A DNA stretch of 18,212 bases. Source: Desulfuromonadaceae bacterium. GTDB lineage: Bacteria > Desulfobacterota > Desulfuromonadia > Geobacterales > Pseudopelobacteraceae. The stretch covers positions 1 to 18,212 of the forward strand of contig JAQUCQ010000025.1 in the NCBI GenBank assembly GCA_028686145.1, written 5' to 3'. The notes beneath the pieces were generated by a model, which searched no databases, was not told the DNA's origin, and saw nothing but the letters and a program-made list of their open reading frames with translations. A program made the translations under genes and the position numbers. Shown here piece after piece: positions 6,188 to 14,272 of the stretch (positions are counted from its first letter, which is position 1; every line of letters begins with the position of its first letter).

Positions 6188-6745
6188 ATGATTGAAGCTC
6201 TGATATTGATTGATATGCAGAAAGACTACTTTCCCGGCGGTCGCATGGAATTGCGTGGCAGTATCGAAGCTACAGGAGCAGCCTCATGTCTCCTTGCAGC
6301 TTTTAGAGAAGCTGCGCTGCCGGTCTTTCACATTCAGCATATATCCACCAACCCCTCTGCCACTTTTTTTCTACCGGGAACCACCGGCATCGAGATTCAC
6401 CACAGTGTCGCGCCACTCCCCGATGAGCCGGTCATTATCAAACACTATCCTAACAGTTTCCGTGGGACCGATCTGCTGGAAAGAATCCGGCGTGCTGAAG
6501 TTGACAGTATCCTCTTCTGCGGAATGATGACGAGCATGTGTGTCGACGCGACGGTCAGGGCCGCCTTTGATCTCGGGATAACCTGTACTGTTGCTCAAGA
6601 TGCCTGCGCCACTCGTGATCTTATGTTTAGCGGCGAAACGATCCCTGCCCCTCAGGTACATGGGGCTTTCCTGGCAGCTCTTGGTGCTGTCTACGCGGAC
6701 ATCAGAACAACAGATACCATTCTTGAAGAAATGCACAATGGGTAA
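6188..6745 (+). CDS. Isochorismatase-family cysteine hydrolase (second copy)
   Basis: The ATG at 6188 is preferred over an upstream in-frame TTG (6173) because GGAGA (6175-6179) sits at the right distance. It also gives the usual N-terminus MIEALILIDMQKDYFPGG. The protein has 185 residues. The catalytic set is D9 (LIDMQKDYF), K85 (VIIKHYPNSF) and C118 (GMMTSMCVDATVR). The MTSMCVDAT segment resembles YcaC/nicotinamidase-like hydrolases acting on small amides; the substrate is unknown. It is the last clear gene of the plus-strand group that begins with the ROK kinase. It is only distantly similar to the hydrolase at 2508-3134, so it is not a recent duplicate. Confidence 0.88.
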   Translation: MIEALILIDMQKDYFPGGRMELRGSIEATGAASCLLAAFREAALPVFHIQHISTNPSATFFLPGTTGIEIHHSVAPLPDEPVIIKHYPNSFRGTDLLERIRRAEVDSILFCGMMTSMCVDATVRAAFDLGITCTVAQDACATRDLMFSGETIPAPQVHGAFLAALGAVYADIRTTDTILEEMHNG

Positions 6746-6896
6746 TGAAGATGCAATGACACCCAATCACTCCAACAGAAGAAACCGATACTCATTCGCC
6801 ATTGAAATCAGTCCAAAATATCGAAACAAACCGATCTTGCGCGGCAACTTCAAGCCCTTTCACGACGTCTTGTTGTTTTTGATATCCAATCTATGA
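6738..6896 (+). CDS. Possible 52-residue ORF overlapping the hydrolase end
   Basis: An ATG at 6738 overlaps the stop of the preceding hydrolase by 8 nt in another frame, an arrangement that allows translational coupling. The frame ends at TGA 6894-6896. The product is basic in its first half (HSNRRNRYSFAIEISPKYRNKP) and hydrophobic at the end (HDVLLFLISNL). There is no strong ribosome site and I recognise no family. It fills the gap before a convergent minus-strand gene and may be a gene fragment. Confidence 0.25.
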   Translation: MGNEDAMTPNHSNRRNRYSFAIEISPKYRNKPILRGNFKPFHDVLLFLISNL

Positions 6897-6908
6897 AGAA
6901 CCGGAATC

Positions 6909-7115
6909 CTATCGAGATTTAGAAAAACTCTCTACACATTCATCGTGGCTCCATGAGTCCAATTCGCCGTTAGTCAGTTTTACCTGCACGGTCTGTCCTT
7001 CCTGGGTACATCCAAAAGAATAACCCACCTCGCCGTTTTTCATATTAAACAGCGGGACATGCTCATCTCGCTGTTCTGTCCGGTAGCATACTTGATCATA
7101 TTTAGTCGTAGTCAC
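6909..7115 (-). CDS. Small hypothetical protein, second gene of the ferritin-like operon
   Basis: The start is taken as GTG 7115 because AAGGGGGTGA (7130-7121), almost a perfect complement of the 16S rRNA tail, lies five nt before it. A GTG at 7124 in the same frame overlaps that site and is unlikely. The product has 68 residues with three cysteines (CYRTEQ, FGCTQEG, DECVES) and an all-beta look in the middle (GEVGYSFG, TVQVKLTNGE). No signal peptide or membrane segment is present. The family is unknown to me. It follows the rubrerythrin-like gene by 21 nt on the same strand, so the two are probably co-transcribed; a role in iron or redox stress is only a neighbourhood inference. Confidence 0.65.
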   Translation of the reverse strand: MTTTKYDQVCYRTEQRDEHVPLFNMKNGEVGYSFGCTQEGQTVQVKLTNGELDSWSHDECVESFSKSR

Positions 7116-7136
7116 AAAACTCACCCCCTTTTTGTG

Positions 7137-7625
7137 CTAAAGGCTTTTGAGGTTGCTGAATTCGCCCCATTCCAGATATGTTTTAGGCTCTTCAACAAAT
7201 AAATAAATTTCTTCCAGCATCTTTAAATGATCACGTTCTTTGTCAGCCAGCAATCGACAGATATGCTTCAACTGCTCGTTCTCCGCCTGCCTATTCAGCT
7301 GATCCAGAAATTCGATAGTTTCTTTTTCTTCCTGCTCAGCAAAGCGGCAAACATCCGGATCGCCTTTCATGGACTTAGCCACCTGATCCAGTCCCCGCTG
7401 CGGACTAAATGCGCACAGAGCGTCTTTCAGCCCTTCGAGATTCTGCGTGCCAGACGTTGGTATGTTTTTTTTCATCGCAATCAATTTTTCCACATGCTCA
7501 CCTTCTGCAGCTGCGAATAACGAAAACAGGCGCTTCATCTCATCATCTGCAACAGCTTCCGAGAGGCGTTCGTAATGAGCCTGCGTCTCTTTTTTCATCT
7601 TTATGGTATATTCGAGGATGTTCAT
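7137..7625 (-). CDS. Rubrerythrin-like ferritin-fold protein
   Basis: Start ATG 7625 is chosen: AAGGAGA lies five nt upstream, and the GTG immediately before it is less well placed. The 162-residue, all-helical protein has a four-helix di-iron layout. The first helix glutamate is in MKKETQAHYERL, then E-x2-H in AEGEHVEKL (near 41-44). The second half repeats this with EQEEKETIEFL (near 97-107) and E-x2-H in DKERDHLKML (near 130-133). There is no rubredoxin domain, so it is a short erythrin-type protein. Such proteins bind iron and reduce peroxide or protect anaerobes from oxygen. It is first in a two-gene unit with the small protein behind it and faces the ROK/cupin group. Confidence 0.8.
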   Translation of the reverse strand: MNILEYTIKMKKETQAHYERLSEAVADDEMKRLFSLFAAAEGEHVEKLIAMKKNIPTSGTQNLEGLKDALCAFSPQRGLDQVAKSMKGDPDVCRFAEQEEKETIEFLDQLNRQAENEQLKHICRLLADKERDHLKMLEEIYLFVEEPKTYLEWGEFSNLKSL

Positions 7626-7859
7626 CACACTCTCCTTTCCCCTGCAGTCACCGGCCTTGTAACGTGCTATTCAACTTACAAATATATTTTACCACTTTTA
7701 CATAGTCATAGTATCAAAAACTTGATCTATATGGTCGGGTACAATAGTTTGCACAGCCCGCCCACACAGTAAAATACGCAGTCCCGATTGTCGCTGATTT
7801 GACGGCAGATTTTACAGCAATATAAGCTCCACATCACAGAAGACTGAAGAAGAAAACTC

Positions 7860-7961
7860 ATGGGAAATCGTGTTAATTTAGGGAAGGTTGTTCCTGAGTT
7901 ATATAAGGCAGTTGTAAGCGCGGCCAAATTTGCAGCATCAGCAAGAATCTCTCAGGAACTG
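7860..7961 (+). pseudogene. Truncated start of a carboxymuconolactone decarboxylase/AhpD-like gene
   Basis: The open frame from ATG 7860 begins MGNRVNLGKVVPELYKAV and continues to about SARISQEL. This resembles the N-terminus of small CMD/AhpD-family proteins (RINLGKVAPELYKAM...), which normally run to 110-180 residues and carry a CxxC peroxidatic motif. Here similarity stops after about 34 codons. The frame then runs out at 8042 inside the antisense 3' end of the kinase gene, so the catalytic part is missing. No good ribosome site precedes the ATG. The 234 nt upstream (7626-7859) is A+T-rich, must contain the ferritin-like promoter, and shows no other gene. Confidence 0.4.
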
Positions 7962-7990
7962 GGTTGGTCCAGTTTCGCAGTAGCCAACTG

Positions 7991-10456
7991 TCATTCGGAT
8001 AACACAGCACGCAGCAGTTGCTCGAACTGCACAATATTGTAGGGTTTTGTTAATGCACATTTAAAACCATGAGAACGGTAGTCGGACATGACTGGATCAT
8101 TTGAATAGCCGCTCGACACAATCAGGCACGCCTCAGGATCAAACGAAAGAATCTGCTGTGCGGCTTCTTTCCCTCCCGTACTGCCGGGTATTGTCAAATC
8201 CATGATAACTGCCGAATAGGGTGTCCCGGATTCCCAGGCTGTTTTGTACAGGGCAATCGCTTTTTGGCCATTTTCACATGCTGTCGCCTGATGTCCCAGG
8301 TATTCACACATTTCAGTTGTCATATTTCGGATCGTTTCCTCGTCGTCCATGACAAGAATGGAGCCGCCCACATGATGACCGTCTTTCTGAGGTGCCGTGC
8401 TGTTCGTATATTTTGAGTAGGTTCCACCGATTGACGGCAGGTGGATAGTGAAGCTGGTTCCTTCACCCGTTACGGAACTTACTCCGATGTGGCCTTCATG
8501 CCGGTTGACAATCGAGTAGACCGAAGCGAGCCCAAGGCCGTTTCCGGAGAATTTTGTTGTAAAGTAGGGGTCAAAGATCTTTTTCAAATCATCATCCGGA
8601 ATTCCGCATCCCTGATCGGCAAATGTTACCCGGATATACGTTCCAGAAGGAAGCATTATGGCATTATTGCTGGTCAGTATTTCGTTTCGAGCGGCGATAG
8701 TCAGCTTTCCACCCTCTGCCATAGCTTGCATGGCATTGATGATGAGGTTGTTGAATACCTGACTCATCTGCCCTTCGTCCGCTTCGAAGGCATGGATTGA
8801 ATCGGGAATATCGATGTTACAGCTGATGTTTGAGCCATGGAGCACAAGCGAGACGGATTCAGTCACAAGATGTTGGAGTGATACCACCTTCTTGACCGGG
8901 TCGCCGCCGCGTGCAAAGGTCAAGAGCTGGTGGGCGAGTTCGCTTGCCCGCACGGATGCTTTTTCTGCTTCAACCAGCGGTTTGTATGCAGTATTGGTGG
9001 GATCAAGAAACATCTGCGCGAAGGAAATATTTCCCATGATTACGGTCAAGATGTTGTTGAAATCGTGGGCAATGCCGCCGGCAAGAATACCTAACGATTG
9101 CAGCTTGTCAATTTTCAGCCGCTCTTTTTCGTGCTCTTTGCGTTCAGTTATATCCCTGGATACGCCGTGGTATCCGATAATTGCGCCGTGTGCGTCACGC
9201 TCGGGTGTGGAGTTTATTTCAGCCCACAACCAGCTGCCGTCTTTACATCGGTGTCGTGCTTCAAAGGTTGAAATGCAGGTCAAATCTCCCTGTTTTTCAG
9301 CCTCCAGCCTTTTTTGAGCCGCTTTCTTGAGTGACGAGATCCCCTCTTCGTCGAATAGCTCAAAAACATGGTGGCCAATCACTTCTTCGGCTTTGTAACC
9401 GCGCAGTTTTTCGTCTGCCGGGCTGATATAGGTGAATCGATAATCGCAGTCCAGTTTCCAGACAACATCAGATATGCTCTCTGTCAGCAGGCGGTAGTGG
9501 GCCTCGCTTTCACGCAACGCTTCCTCTACCCGCTTAAGCTCGGAGATGTCTCGAGTGATCGAGAGAATGCATGGCTCACTTTCCAATTCAATGATCCGGG
9601 CGGACATCAGGCCGGTAAGGGTCGAGCCGTCCTTGTGTTTGAATTGCGCCTCAAGATTATTGACAATTCCGTGATCTTTTAGCCCTCGTGCAAGGCGGTC
9701 TCGGTCCTCTGGGTTAACCCAGATATTCAAATCGAGAGACGTTCTGTCAATGACATCTTCTGAGGTAAAGCCTGTAATAGAGGTGAATCCGTCGCTGATC
9801 TCCCGGTACATTCCGTCGCTGAGGCGGGTGATATTAATGGCGTCGGGAGACACGCGAAATGCGGTTGAAAACCTCTCTTCTTTTTTGCGCAGCTCTGTTT
9901 CCAGAAGCTTAAGTTCTGAAATTTTATCCAGCAGGGCGGCATTAGTTGCCAATAATTCCGTGGTCCGTTCCTGGACCCGCTTTTCCAACCTGGCATGCGA
10001 TTTTTGTAATTCCTCTTCGGCCTGCTTGCGTGTGGTGATGTCTATATGTTGAATTACGGCGTGCGTTATTTTTTGACTTGAATCCTTAATGGGAAAGATC
10101 GTTACGTCGAGGATCGCAAAAGCATGCTGCTTCAATTGAAGATTTTTCAACTGCGAGCTGTCATAGCGGAGTTCAAAATTGACCGACTCACCGGCATCGA
10201 AAACACGCCTGACCAAAGTCATCAAGCCTTGCTTTTCAATGATGGAATCATCGAAGATGTTGTAAATACCGACAACTTCACATTCAGTTATGTGCAGTAA
10301 GTCCGTGCATGCCTTGTTGATCTTGATAAGTGTGCCCTTCACGTCAGAAATCCACATGGGATACGGGCTTTGGTCGATTATGCTGTCAAGAAAAGACTGA
10401 GTCGGTAGTATTACTTCTGGTGGTGTGCAAACGGTACTATTACTCACTTCTTCCAT
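7991..10456 (-). CDS. Soluble hybrid sensor histidine kinase (PAS-PAS-PAS-HisKA-HATPase-REC)
   Basis: The 821-residue protein has no membrane segment and should sense an internal signal. A first PAS domain spans about 20-140 and a coiled coil about 141-195. PAS 2 (about 193-310) and PAS 3 (about 316-440, with its PAC segment) follow. The HisKA helix has phosphoacceptor H464 (GIAHDFNNIL). The ATPase domain shows the N box FNNLIINAMQAM, G1 DQGCGIP (614-620), F box FDPYFTTK and G2 GNGLGLAS. A C-terminal receiver (about 699-820) has D704/D705, phospho-acceptor D753 and K804, so a phosphorelay or autoregulation is expected. No separate response regulator lies beside it. AGAGGG is upstream of the ATG, and a 14-bp palindrome lies about 30 nt upstream. 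Confidence 0.92.
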   Translation of the reverse strand: MEEVSNSTVCTPPEVILPTQSFLDSIIDQSPYPMWISDVKGTLIKINKACTDLLHITECEVVGIYNIFDDSIIEKQGLMTLVRRVFDAGESVNFELRYDSSQLKNLQLKQHAFAILDVTIFPIKDSSQKITHAVIQHIDITTRKQAEEELQKSHARLEKRVQERTTELLATNAALLDKISELKLLETELRKKEERFSTAFRVSPDAINITRLSDGMYREISDGFTSITGFTSEDVIDRTSLDLNIWVNPEDRDRLARGLKDHGIVNNLEAQFKHKDGSTLTGLMSARIIELESEPCILSITRDISELKRVEEALRESEAHYRLLTESISDVVWKLDCDYRFTYISPADEKLRGYKAEEVIGHHVFELFDEEGISSLKKAAQKRLEAEKQGDLTCISTFEARHRCKDGSWLWAEINSTPERDAHGAIIGYHGVSRDITERKEHEKERLKIDKLQSLGILAGGIAHDFNNILTVIMGNISFAQMFLDPTNTAYKPLVEAEKASVRASELAHQLLTFARGGDPVKKVVSLQHLVTESVSLVLHGSNISCNIDIPDSIHAFEADEGQMSQVFNNLIINAMQAMAEGGKLTIAARNEILTSNNAIMLPSGTYIRVTFADQGCGIPDDDLKKIFDPYFTTKFSGNGLGLASVYSIVNRHEGHIGVSSVTGEGTSFTIHLPSIGGTYSKYTNSTAPQKDGHHVGGSILVMDDEETIRNMTTEMCEYLGHQATACENGQKAIALYKTAWESGTPYSAVIMDLTIPGSTGGKEAAQQILSFDPEACLIVSSGYSNDPVMSDYRSHGFKCALTKPYNIVQFEQLLRAVLSE

Positions 10457-10486
10457 TGTTAAAGCCCTCTGGAAATTAAATTTGAC

Positions 10487-10500
10487 CAGAATCGATTCTG
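10487..10500. promoter_or_regulatory. Perfect 14-bp palindrome upstream of the kinase gene
   Basis: CAGAATCGATTCTG is its own reverse complement over all 14 bases. It lies 30 nt before the kinase start codon, at the kinase end of the gap shared with the divergent shikimate kinase-like gene. Position and perfect dyad suggest an operator for a dimeric regulator. No matching -35/-10 pair is obvious next to it. Confidence 0.4.
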
Positions 10501-10872
10501 CATCCGGATAATAGAGTAATATGGCAAATAGCGACTGTGGGGGGTAAACTAAAAAAGTGGCGATATAATATACCGTGCGAATGAATAATGCCAGAACTTG
10601 GCTCTGTAATGACTGTTACAGCGCTTTCGTTGCTGGCAATAAACCTGATCAGGAGGCTGACAGGGATTTTAGAATGTGCAGTTGGAGATAGTTCACGTTG
10701 GGCACCACTTATGTTAATAGTGTGTTAAACTTCGCGCAGATCAACATATAAGCAGTTGCGCTTGGGAGGTTGTATTGCGGGCGAAACTGGCGGCTGAAAA
10801 AGCGTATTTAATTACACTGTCATCTTTCATGAATGGCGTGCTGTGAAACACATCATCAGCTTTCGAGAGCAA
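10501..10872. other. Divergent intergenic region between kinase and shikimate kinase-like gene
   Basis: These 372 nt contain no convincing gene. A TATAAT-containing run is present at about 10565-10571 without a matching -35. A 6-bp inverted repeat, CTGTAA-6 nt-TTACAG, is at 10604-10621. Promoters for both flanking genes should lie here, but I cannot place them with confidence. Confidence 0.4.
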
Positions 10873-11388
10873 ATGAACCGAAAACGCTCAAATATAATTC
10901 TGATCGGAATGCCGGGTGCAGGCAAAAGCACCGTCGGAGTAATTCTGGCGAAGCAGACATTACGTGGTTTTGTGGATACGGACGTACTCATCCAGACGTC
11001 ACAAAAACGGACTCTGCAGGATATTGTGGATTCTGAAGGGTATGCTGCATTGCGGGAAATAGAGGAAGGCGTTCTGCAGGGGCTTTCTGTCACAAACTGC
11101 GTTATTGCCACTGGAGGCAGCGCTGTTTACAGTGACAGTGCCATGGCGCATCTCAAAGAGAACGGCATTGTCATTTTTCTGGATGTGGATCTGCCCACAC
11201 TTGAATCAAGGATTCACGACTTCCGCACGCGAGGTATTACAAAAAGACCCGATCAGGACTTGGTGGACTTATTTCACGAACGCTCCACTCTGTACTCAAA
11301 GTTCGCGGATATTACTATCAGCTATGTCGGGCTGACGCAAGATGCTGTTTGTGCGCAGATTTTGAACGGATTGAGAGATAAAAGCTGA
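10873..11388 (+). CDS. aroK: Shikimate kinase-like P-loop kinase
   Basis: From ATG 10873 the protein has 171 residues, the normal size for shikimate kinases. The in-frame GTG at 10843 would add 10 residues before the usual N-terminus and lacks a better ribosome site. Walker A is GMPGAGKST (12-20). The substrate aspartates are in VDTD (35-37), R61 (LREIEE) matches the shikimate-binding arginine, and R137 lies in HERSTLY. The usual GGG shikimate loop reads GGS (81-83), and the lid segment RGITKRPDQDL departs from the common RRPLL form. The reaction would be ATP-dependent 3-phosphorylation of shikimate in aromatic amino acid synthesis. The loop change leaves open a paralog with another substrate. 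No aro gene adjoins it; gyrA follows 222 nt later. Confidence 0.75.
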   Translation: MNRKRSNIILIGMPGAGKSTVGVILAKQTLRGFVDTDVLIQTSQKRTLQDIVDSEGYAALREIEEGVLQGLSVTNCVIATGGSAVYSDSAMAHLKENGIVIFLDVDLPTLESRIHDFRTRGITKRPDQDLVDLFHERSTLYSKFADITISYVGLTQDAVCAQILNGLRDKS

Positions 11389-11610
11389 CCAGACCGCGTG
11401 ACGACACAGTTTGTTCCGGCGGACCGTTCGCATGCTGACGTTTGTCGGGTCATGATGCAGATAAAATAGATGGTATAAATAGGGTTCTCTTGTCGGAGAA
11501 TTTATGGTAGTATCCACTGCTGTTTTGCAGGACATTATTTACTGAAATTCCGAAATTTTCCCCTGAATTTGATGCAGAAATAACGCGTTAATTGCTGATA
11601 CGAGGTACTA

Positions 11611-14175
11611 ATGCAGATCCCAGCGGAAATCGCAACGAACAAGGTAGCGGTTAATATTGAAGATGAAATGAAGCGTTCCTACATGGATTACGCCATGTCG
11701 GTCATTATCGGACGCGCCCTTCCGGATGTGCGCGATGGTCTTAAACCGGTTCACCGGCGCTGCCTCTACGCCATGTACGACATGAGCAACGACTATAACA
11801 AGCCGTACAAAAAATCGGCCCGTGTGGTCGGTGATGTAATCGGTAAGTATCATCCGCACGGTGACACGGCCGCGTACGACACCATCGTGCGTATGGCTCA
11901 GGATTTTTCGCTCCGCTACATGCTGGTGGACGGCCAGGGTAACTTTGGTTCAGTTGATGGCGACCGTCCGGCTGCGATGCGTTATACCGAGATTCGGCTG
12001 CGCCAGCTTTCCCATGAACTGCTGGCCGACCTGGACAAAGAAACTGTCAACATGGTCCCGAACTACAACGAGGAGATGCTGGAACCAACGGTGTTGCCGG
12101 CCAAGTTTCCGAACCTGCTGGTAAACGGGTCAACCGGCATTGCTGTCGGAATGGCCACCAACATTCCACCCCACAATCTTGGTGAAGTGATTGATGGCAT
12201 CATCGCCGTAATCCAGAATCCGGAAATAGATTTTGAGGAGTTGCTGACAATGATACCGGGGCCTGACTTTCCGACCGGTGCTACCATTTACGGCCGCCAG
12301 GGTATCAGGGATGCGTACCGTACCGGTCGCGGTATTATCCAGATCCGTGCCAAGGCCCACGTAGAAGCCTCAAAACGTTCAGAGCGCCAGGCAATCATTG
12401 TTACCGAGCTTCCCTATCAGGTCAACAAGGCTCGTTTGATCGAAAAGATTGCCGAGCTGGTTAAGGAGAAGAAGGTCGAAGGGATTACCGAGATTCGCGA
12501 CGAGTCCGACCGACAGGGGATGCGGATTGTCATCGAGGTCAAACGGGACGAAAACGCTGAGGTGTTGCTCAACCAGCTCTACAAGCAGTCCCAGATGCAG
12601 GTGTCGTTCGGTATTATCATGCTGGCAATTGTCCATAACCGTCCCCGTGTGTTGACCCTGCGCGAGATGATGGATTGCTTTATCGAACATCGCAGCGAAG
12701 TTGTAACCCGGCGTACCAACTTCGAGCTGAAAAAGGCACTAGCCCGGGCCCATATTTTGGAAGGTCTCAAGATTGCCTTGGATTGGCTTGATGCTGTAAT
12801 CGAGATGATCCGTGAGTCTAAAACTCCTCCCGAAGCTAAATTGGGGCTGATGGAAGGAAAGTTTGCCGATCCCGAATTCCTGGCGCGACTCAATCTGCCC
12901 CGCCCTGTTGGTTTTGAAAGTTCAGTGCAACTGTCTGAAATCCAGGCCCAAGCTATCCTTGAGATGCGCCTCCAACGCCTGACTGGCCTCGAGCGTGACA
13001 AGATCATCGCTGAATACGAAGAAATTATGAAGCTTATCGCCCGTCTGCGGGAGATTCTGGCGTCCGATACCGAAATTCTCAAGATTATCGTTGCTGAATT
13101 GACCGAAATGCGGGAACGGTTTGGCGATAAACGCCGCTCGGAAATTGCTGACAAGAGCGCTGATATTTCGCTGGAAGATACCATCGAAGACGAAGAGATG
13201 GTGGTCACCATTTCCCACACTGGCTATATCAAGCGCAGTGCCGTTGACCTGTACCGCTCGCAGCGTCGCGGCGGCAAAGGCAAGACCGGCATGAAGACCA
13301 AAGATGAGGATTTCGTCGAACAGCTCTTTATCGCCTCAACCAAGGATTACCTGCTCTGCTTCACCGATGCCGGGCGAATGTACTGGCTCAAGGTCTACGA
13401 GATTCCGGAGGGGAGCCGAACCACCAAGGGAAAGGCGGTCGTTAACCTGGTCAACGTCGCGGCCGGAGAAAAGATTACCACGATCCTGCCGGTCAAGGAG
13501 TTCAGCGAGAATACATATCTCTTCATGGCCACCCAGAATGGTGTTGTCAAGAAGACTCCTCTGGTTGACTACTCCAATGTCCGGAGCGGCGGCATTATCG
13601 CTGTTAATCTGGATGATGGCGACAAGCTGATCTCCGTGGCGCTGACCGATGGCAGCAAGGACATCTTCCTTGCTTCGCGGGGCGGTAAAGCCATTCGCTT
13701 CAACGAAGAGGATGTGCGCTCCATGGGACGTGTTACCCGCGGGGTGCGCGGTATGAACCTTGCCAAGGATGACCGGGTGATCGGCATGGAGATTGTTGAC
13801 AATACGGCCGTCGGCTCGACCATCTTCACTGTCTGCGAAAACGGCTTTGGCAAGCGTACCGATCTGGACGAATACCGCGACCAGTCGCGTGGCGGCAAGG
13901 GAATCATCACCATAAAAACCACCGAACGGAACGGCTGTGTGGTCAACGTCATGCAGGTTGCGGATGACCACGATCTGATGGTAATTACCGATCAGGGCAA
14001 GATCTTGCGGGTGCCGGTTTCCGGATTTTCGGTCATCGGGCGGAATACTCAGGGTGTCACCCTGATGAATACCGAAGATAATGAGAAGGTTGTAGCTGTC
14101 GCCCGTCTGGCTGAAAAGGATGAGGACGAAGAAGGTATTGAAGAAGGTATGGAAGGGACTGAAGAAGAGGTCTAG
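11611..14175 (+). CDS. gyrA: DNA gyrase subunit A
   Basis: The 854-residue protein is GyrA and not ParC, because the GyrA box QRRGGKG (551-557) opens the beta-pinwheel C-terminal domain (about 500-835). The N-terminal breakage-reunion domain has the catalytic tyrosine Y125 in AAMRYTE and the quinolone region HPHGDTAAYD (81-90), with T86 and D90 at the E. coli 83 and 87 positions. With GyrB it introduces negative supercoils in an ATP-dependent reaction. An acidic tail (EDEEGIEEGMEGTEEEV) ends the chain. GAGG at 11602-11605 precedes the ATG. gyrB, dnaA, dnaN and recF are not adjacent, at least on this side. The 222-nt upstream gap shows no clear promoter. A strong terminator follows. Confidence 0.97.
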   Translation: MQIPAEIATNKVAVNIEDEMKRSYMDYAMSVIIGRALPDVRDGLKPVHRRCLYAMYDMSNDYNKPYKKSARVVGDVIGKYHPHGDTAAYDTIVRMAQDFSLRYMLVDGQGNFGSVDGDRPAAMRYTEIRLRQLSHELLADLDKETVNMVPNYNEEMLEPTVLPAKFPNLLVNGSTGIAVGMATNIPPHNLGEVIDGIIAVIQNPEIDFEELLTMIPGPDFPTGATIYGRQGIRDAYRTGRGIIQIRAKAHVEASKRSERQAIIVTELPYQVNKARLIEKIAELVKEKKVEGITEIRDESDRQGMRIVIEVKRDENAEVLLNQLYKQSQMQVSFGIIMLAIVHNRPRVLTLREMMDCFIEHRSEVVTRRTNFELKKALARAHILEGLKIALDWLDAVIEMIRESKTPPEAKLGLMEGKFADPEFLARLNLPRPVGFESSVQLSEIQAQAILEMRLQRLTGLERDKIIAEYEEIMKLIARLREILASDTEILKIIVAELTEMRERFGDKRRSEIADKSADISLEDTIEDEEMVVTISHTGYIKRSAVDLYRSQRRGGKGKTGMKTKDEDFVEQLFIASTKDYLLCFTDAGRMYWLKVYEIPEGSRTTKGKAVVNLVNVAAGEKITTILPVKEFSENTYLFMATQNGVVKKTPLVDYSNVRSGGIIAVNLDDGDKLISVALTDGSKDIFLASRGGKAIRFNEEDVRSMGRVTRGVRGMNLAKDDRVIGMEIVDNTAVGSTIFTVCENGFGKRTDLDEYRDQSRGGKGIITIKTTERNGCVVNVMQVADDHDLMVITDQGKILRVPVSGFSVIGRNTQGVTLMNTEDNEKVVAVARLAEKDEDEEGIEEGMEGTEEEV

Positions 14176-14208
14176 CAAAACTTCAGTCAGCGGACAGACG
14201 AAAAACAG

Positions 14209-14246
14209 AACCGGGACGCGGCCAATCAGCTGCGCCCCGGTTTTTT
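14209..14246. terminator. Bidirectional terminator between gyrA and pagL-type gene
   Basis: AACCGGG and CGC (14209-14219) pair with GCG and CCCGGTT (14232-14242) around one A-C mismatch. The stem is followed by TTTTTT on the plus strand. Read from the minus strand the same stem is followed by CTGTTTTT. It can therefore end both gyrA and the convergent deacylase operon. Confidence 0.85.
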
Positions 14247-14272
14247 ATGGCAACAAAATGGTACAAGTCCGT

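Noticed and set aside
7769..7815. 7-bp inverted repeat GTAAAAT/ATTTTAC between the ferritin-like gene and the CMD fragment
   Set aside because: Short, A+T-rich, with a 33-nt gap between arms; easily due to chance.
7727..7927. 66-codon minus-strand frame upstream of the ferritin-like gene
   Set aside because: Antisense to the CMD-like fragment, no ribosome site, Cys/Leu-rich and unlike a real protein.
11851..11880. Threonine at the quinolone position of GyrA as a resistance mutation
   Set aside because: Threonine at E. coli position 83 is the normal residue in many bacteria, such as Pseudomonas aeruginosa, so no resistance can be claimed.
12579..14178. Long minus-strand open frames (213 and 280 codons) opposite gyrA
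   Set aside because: They lie entirely antisense to a certain gyrA gene, and their translations look like codon-bias shadows (Ser/Ile/Arg-rich) with no family features.
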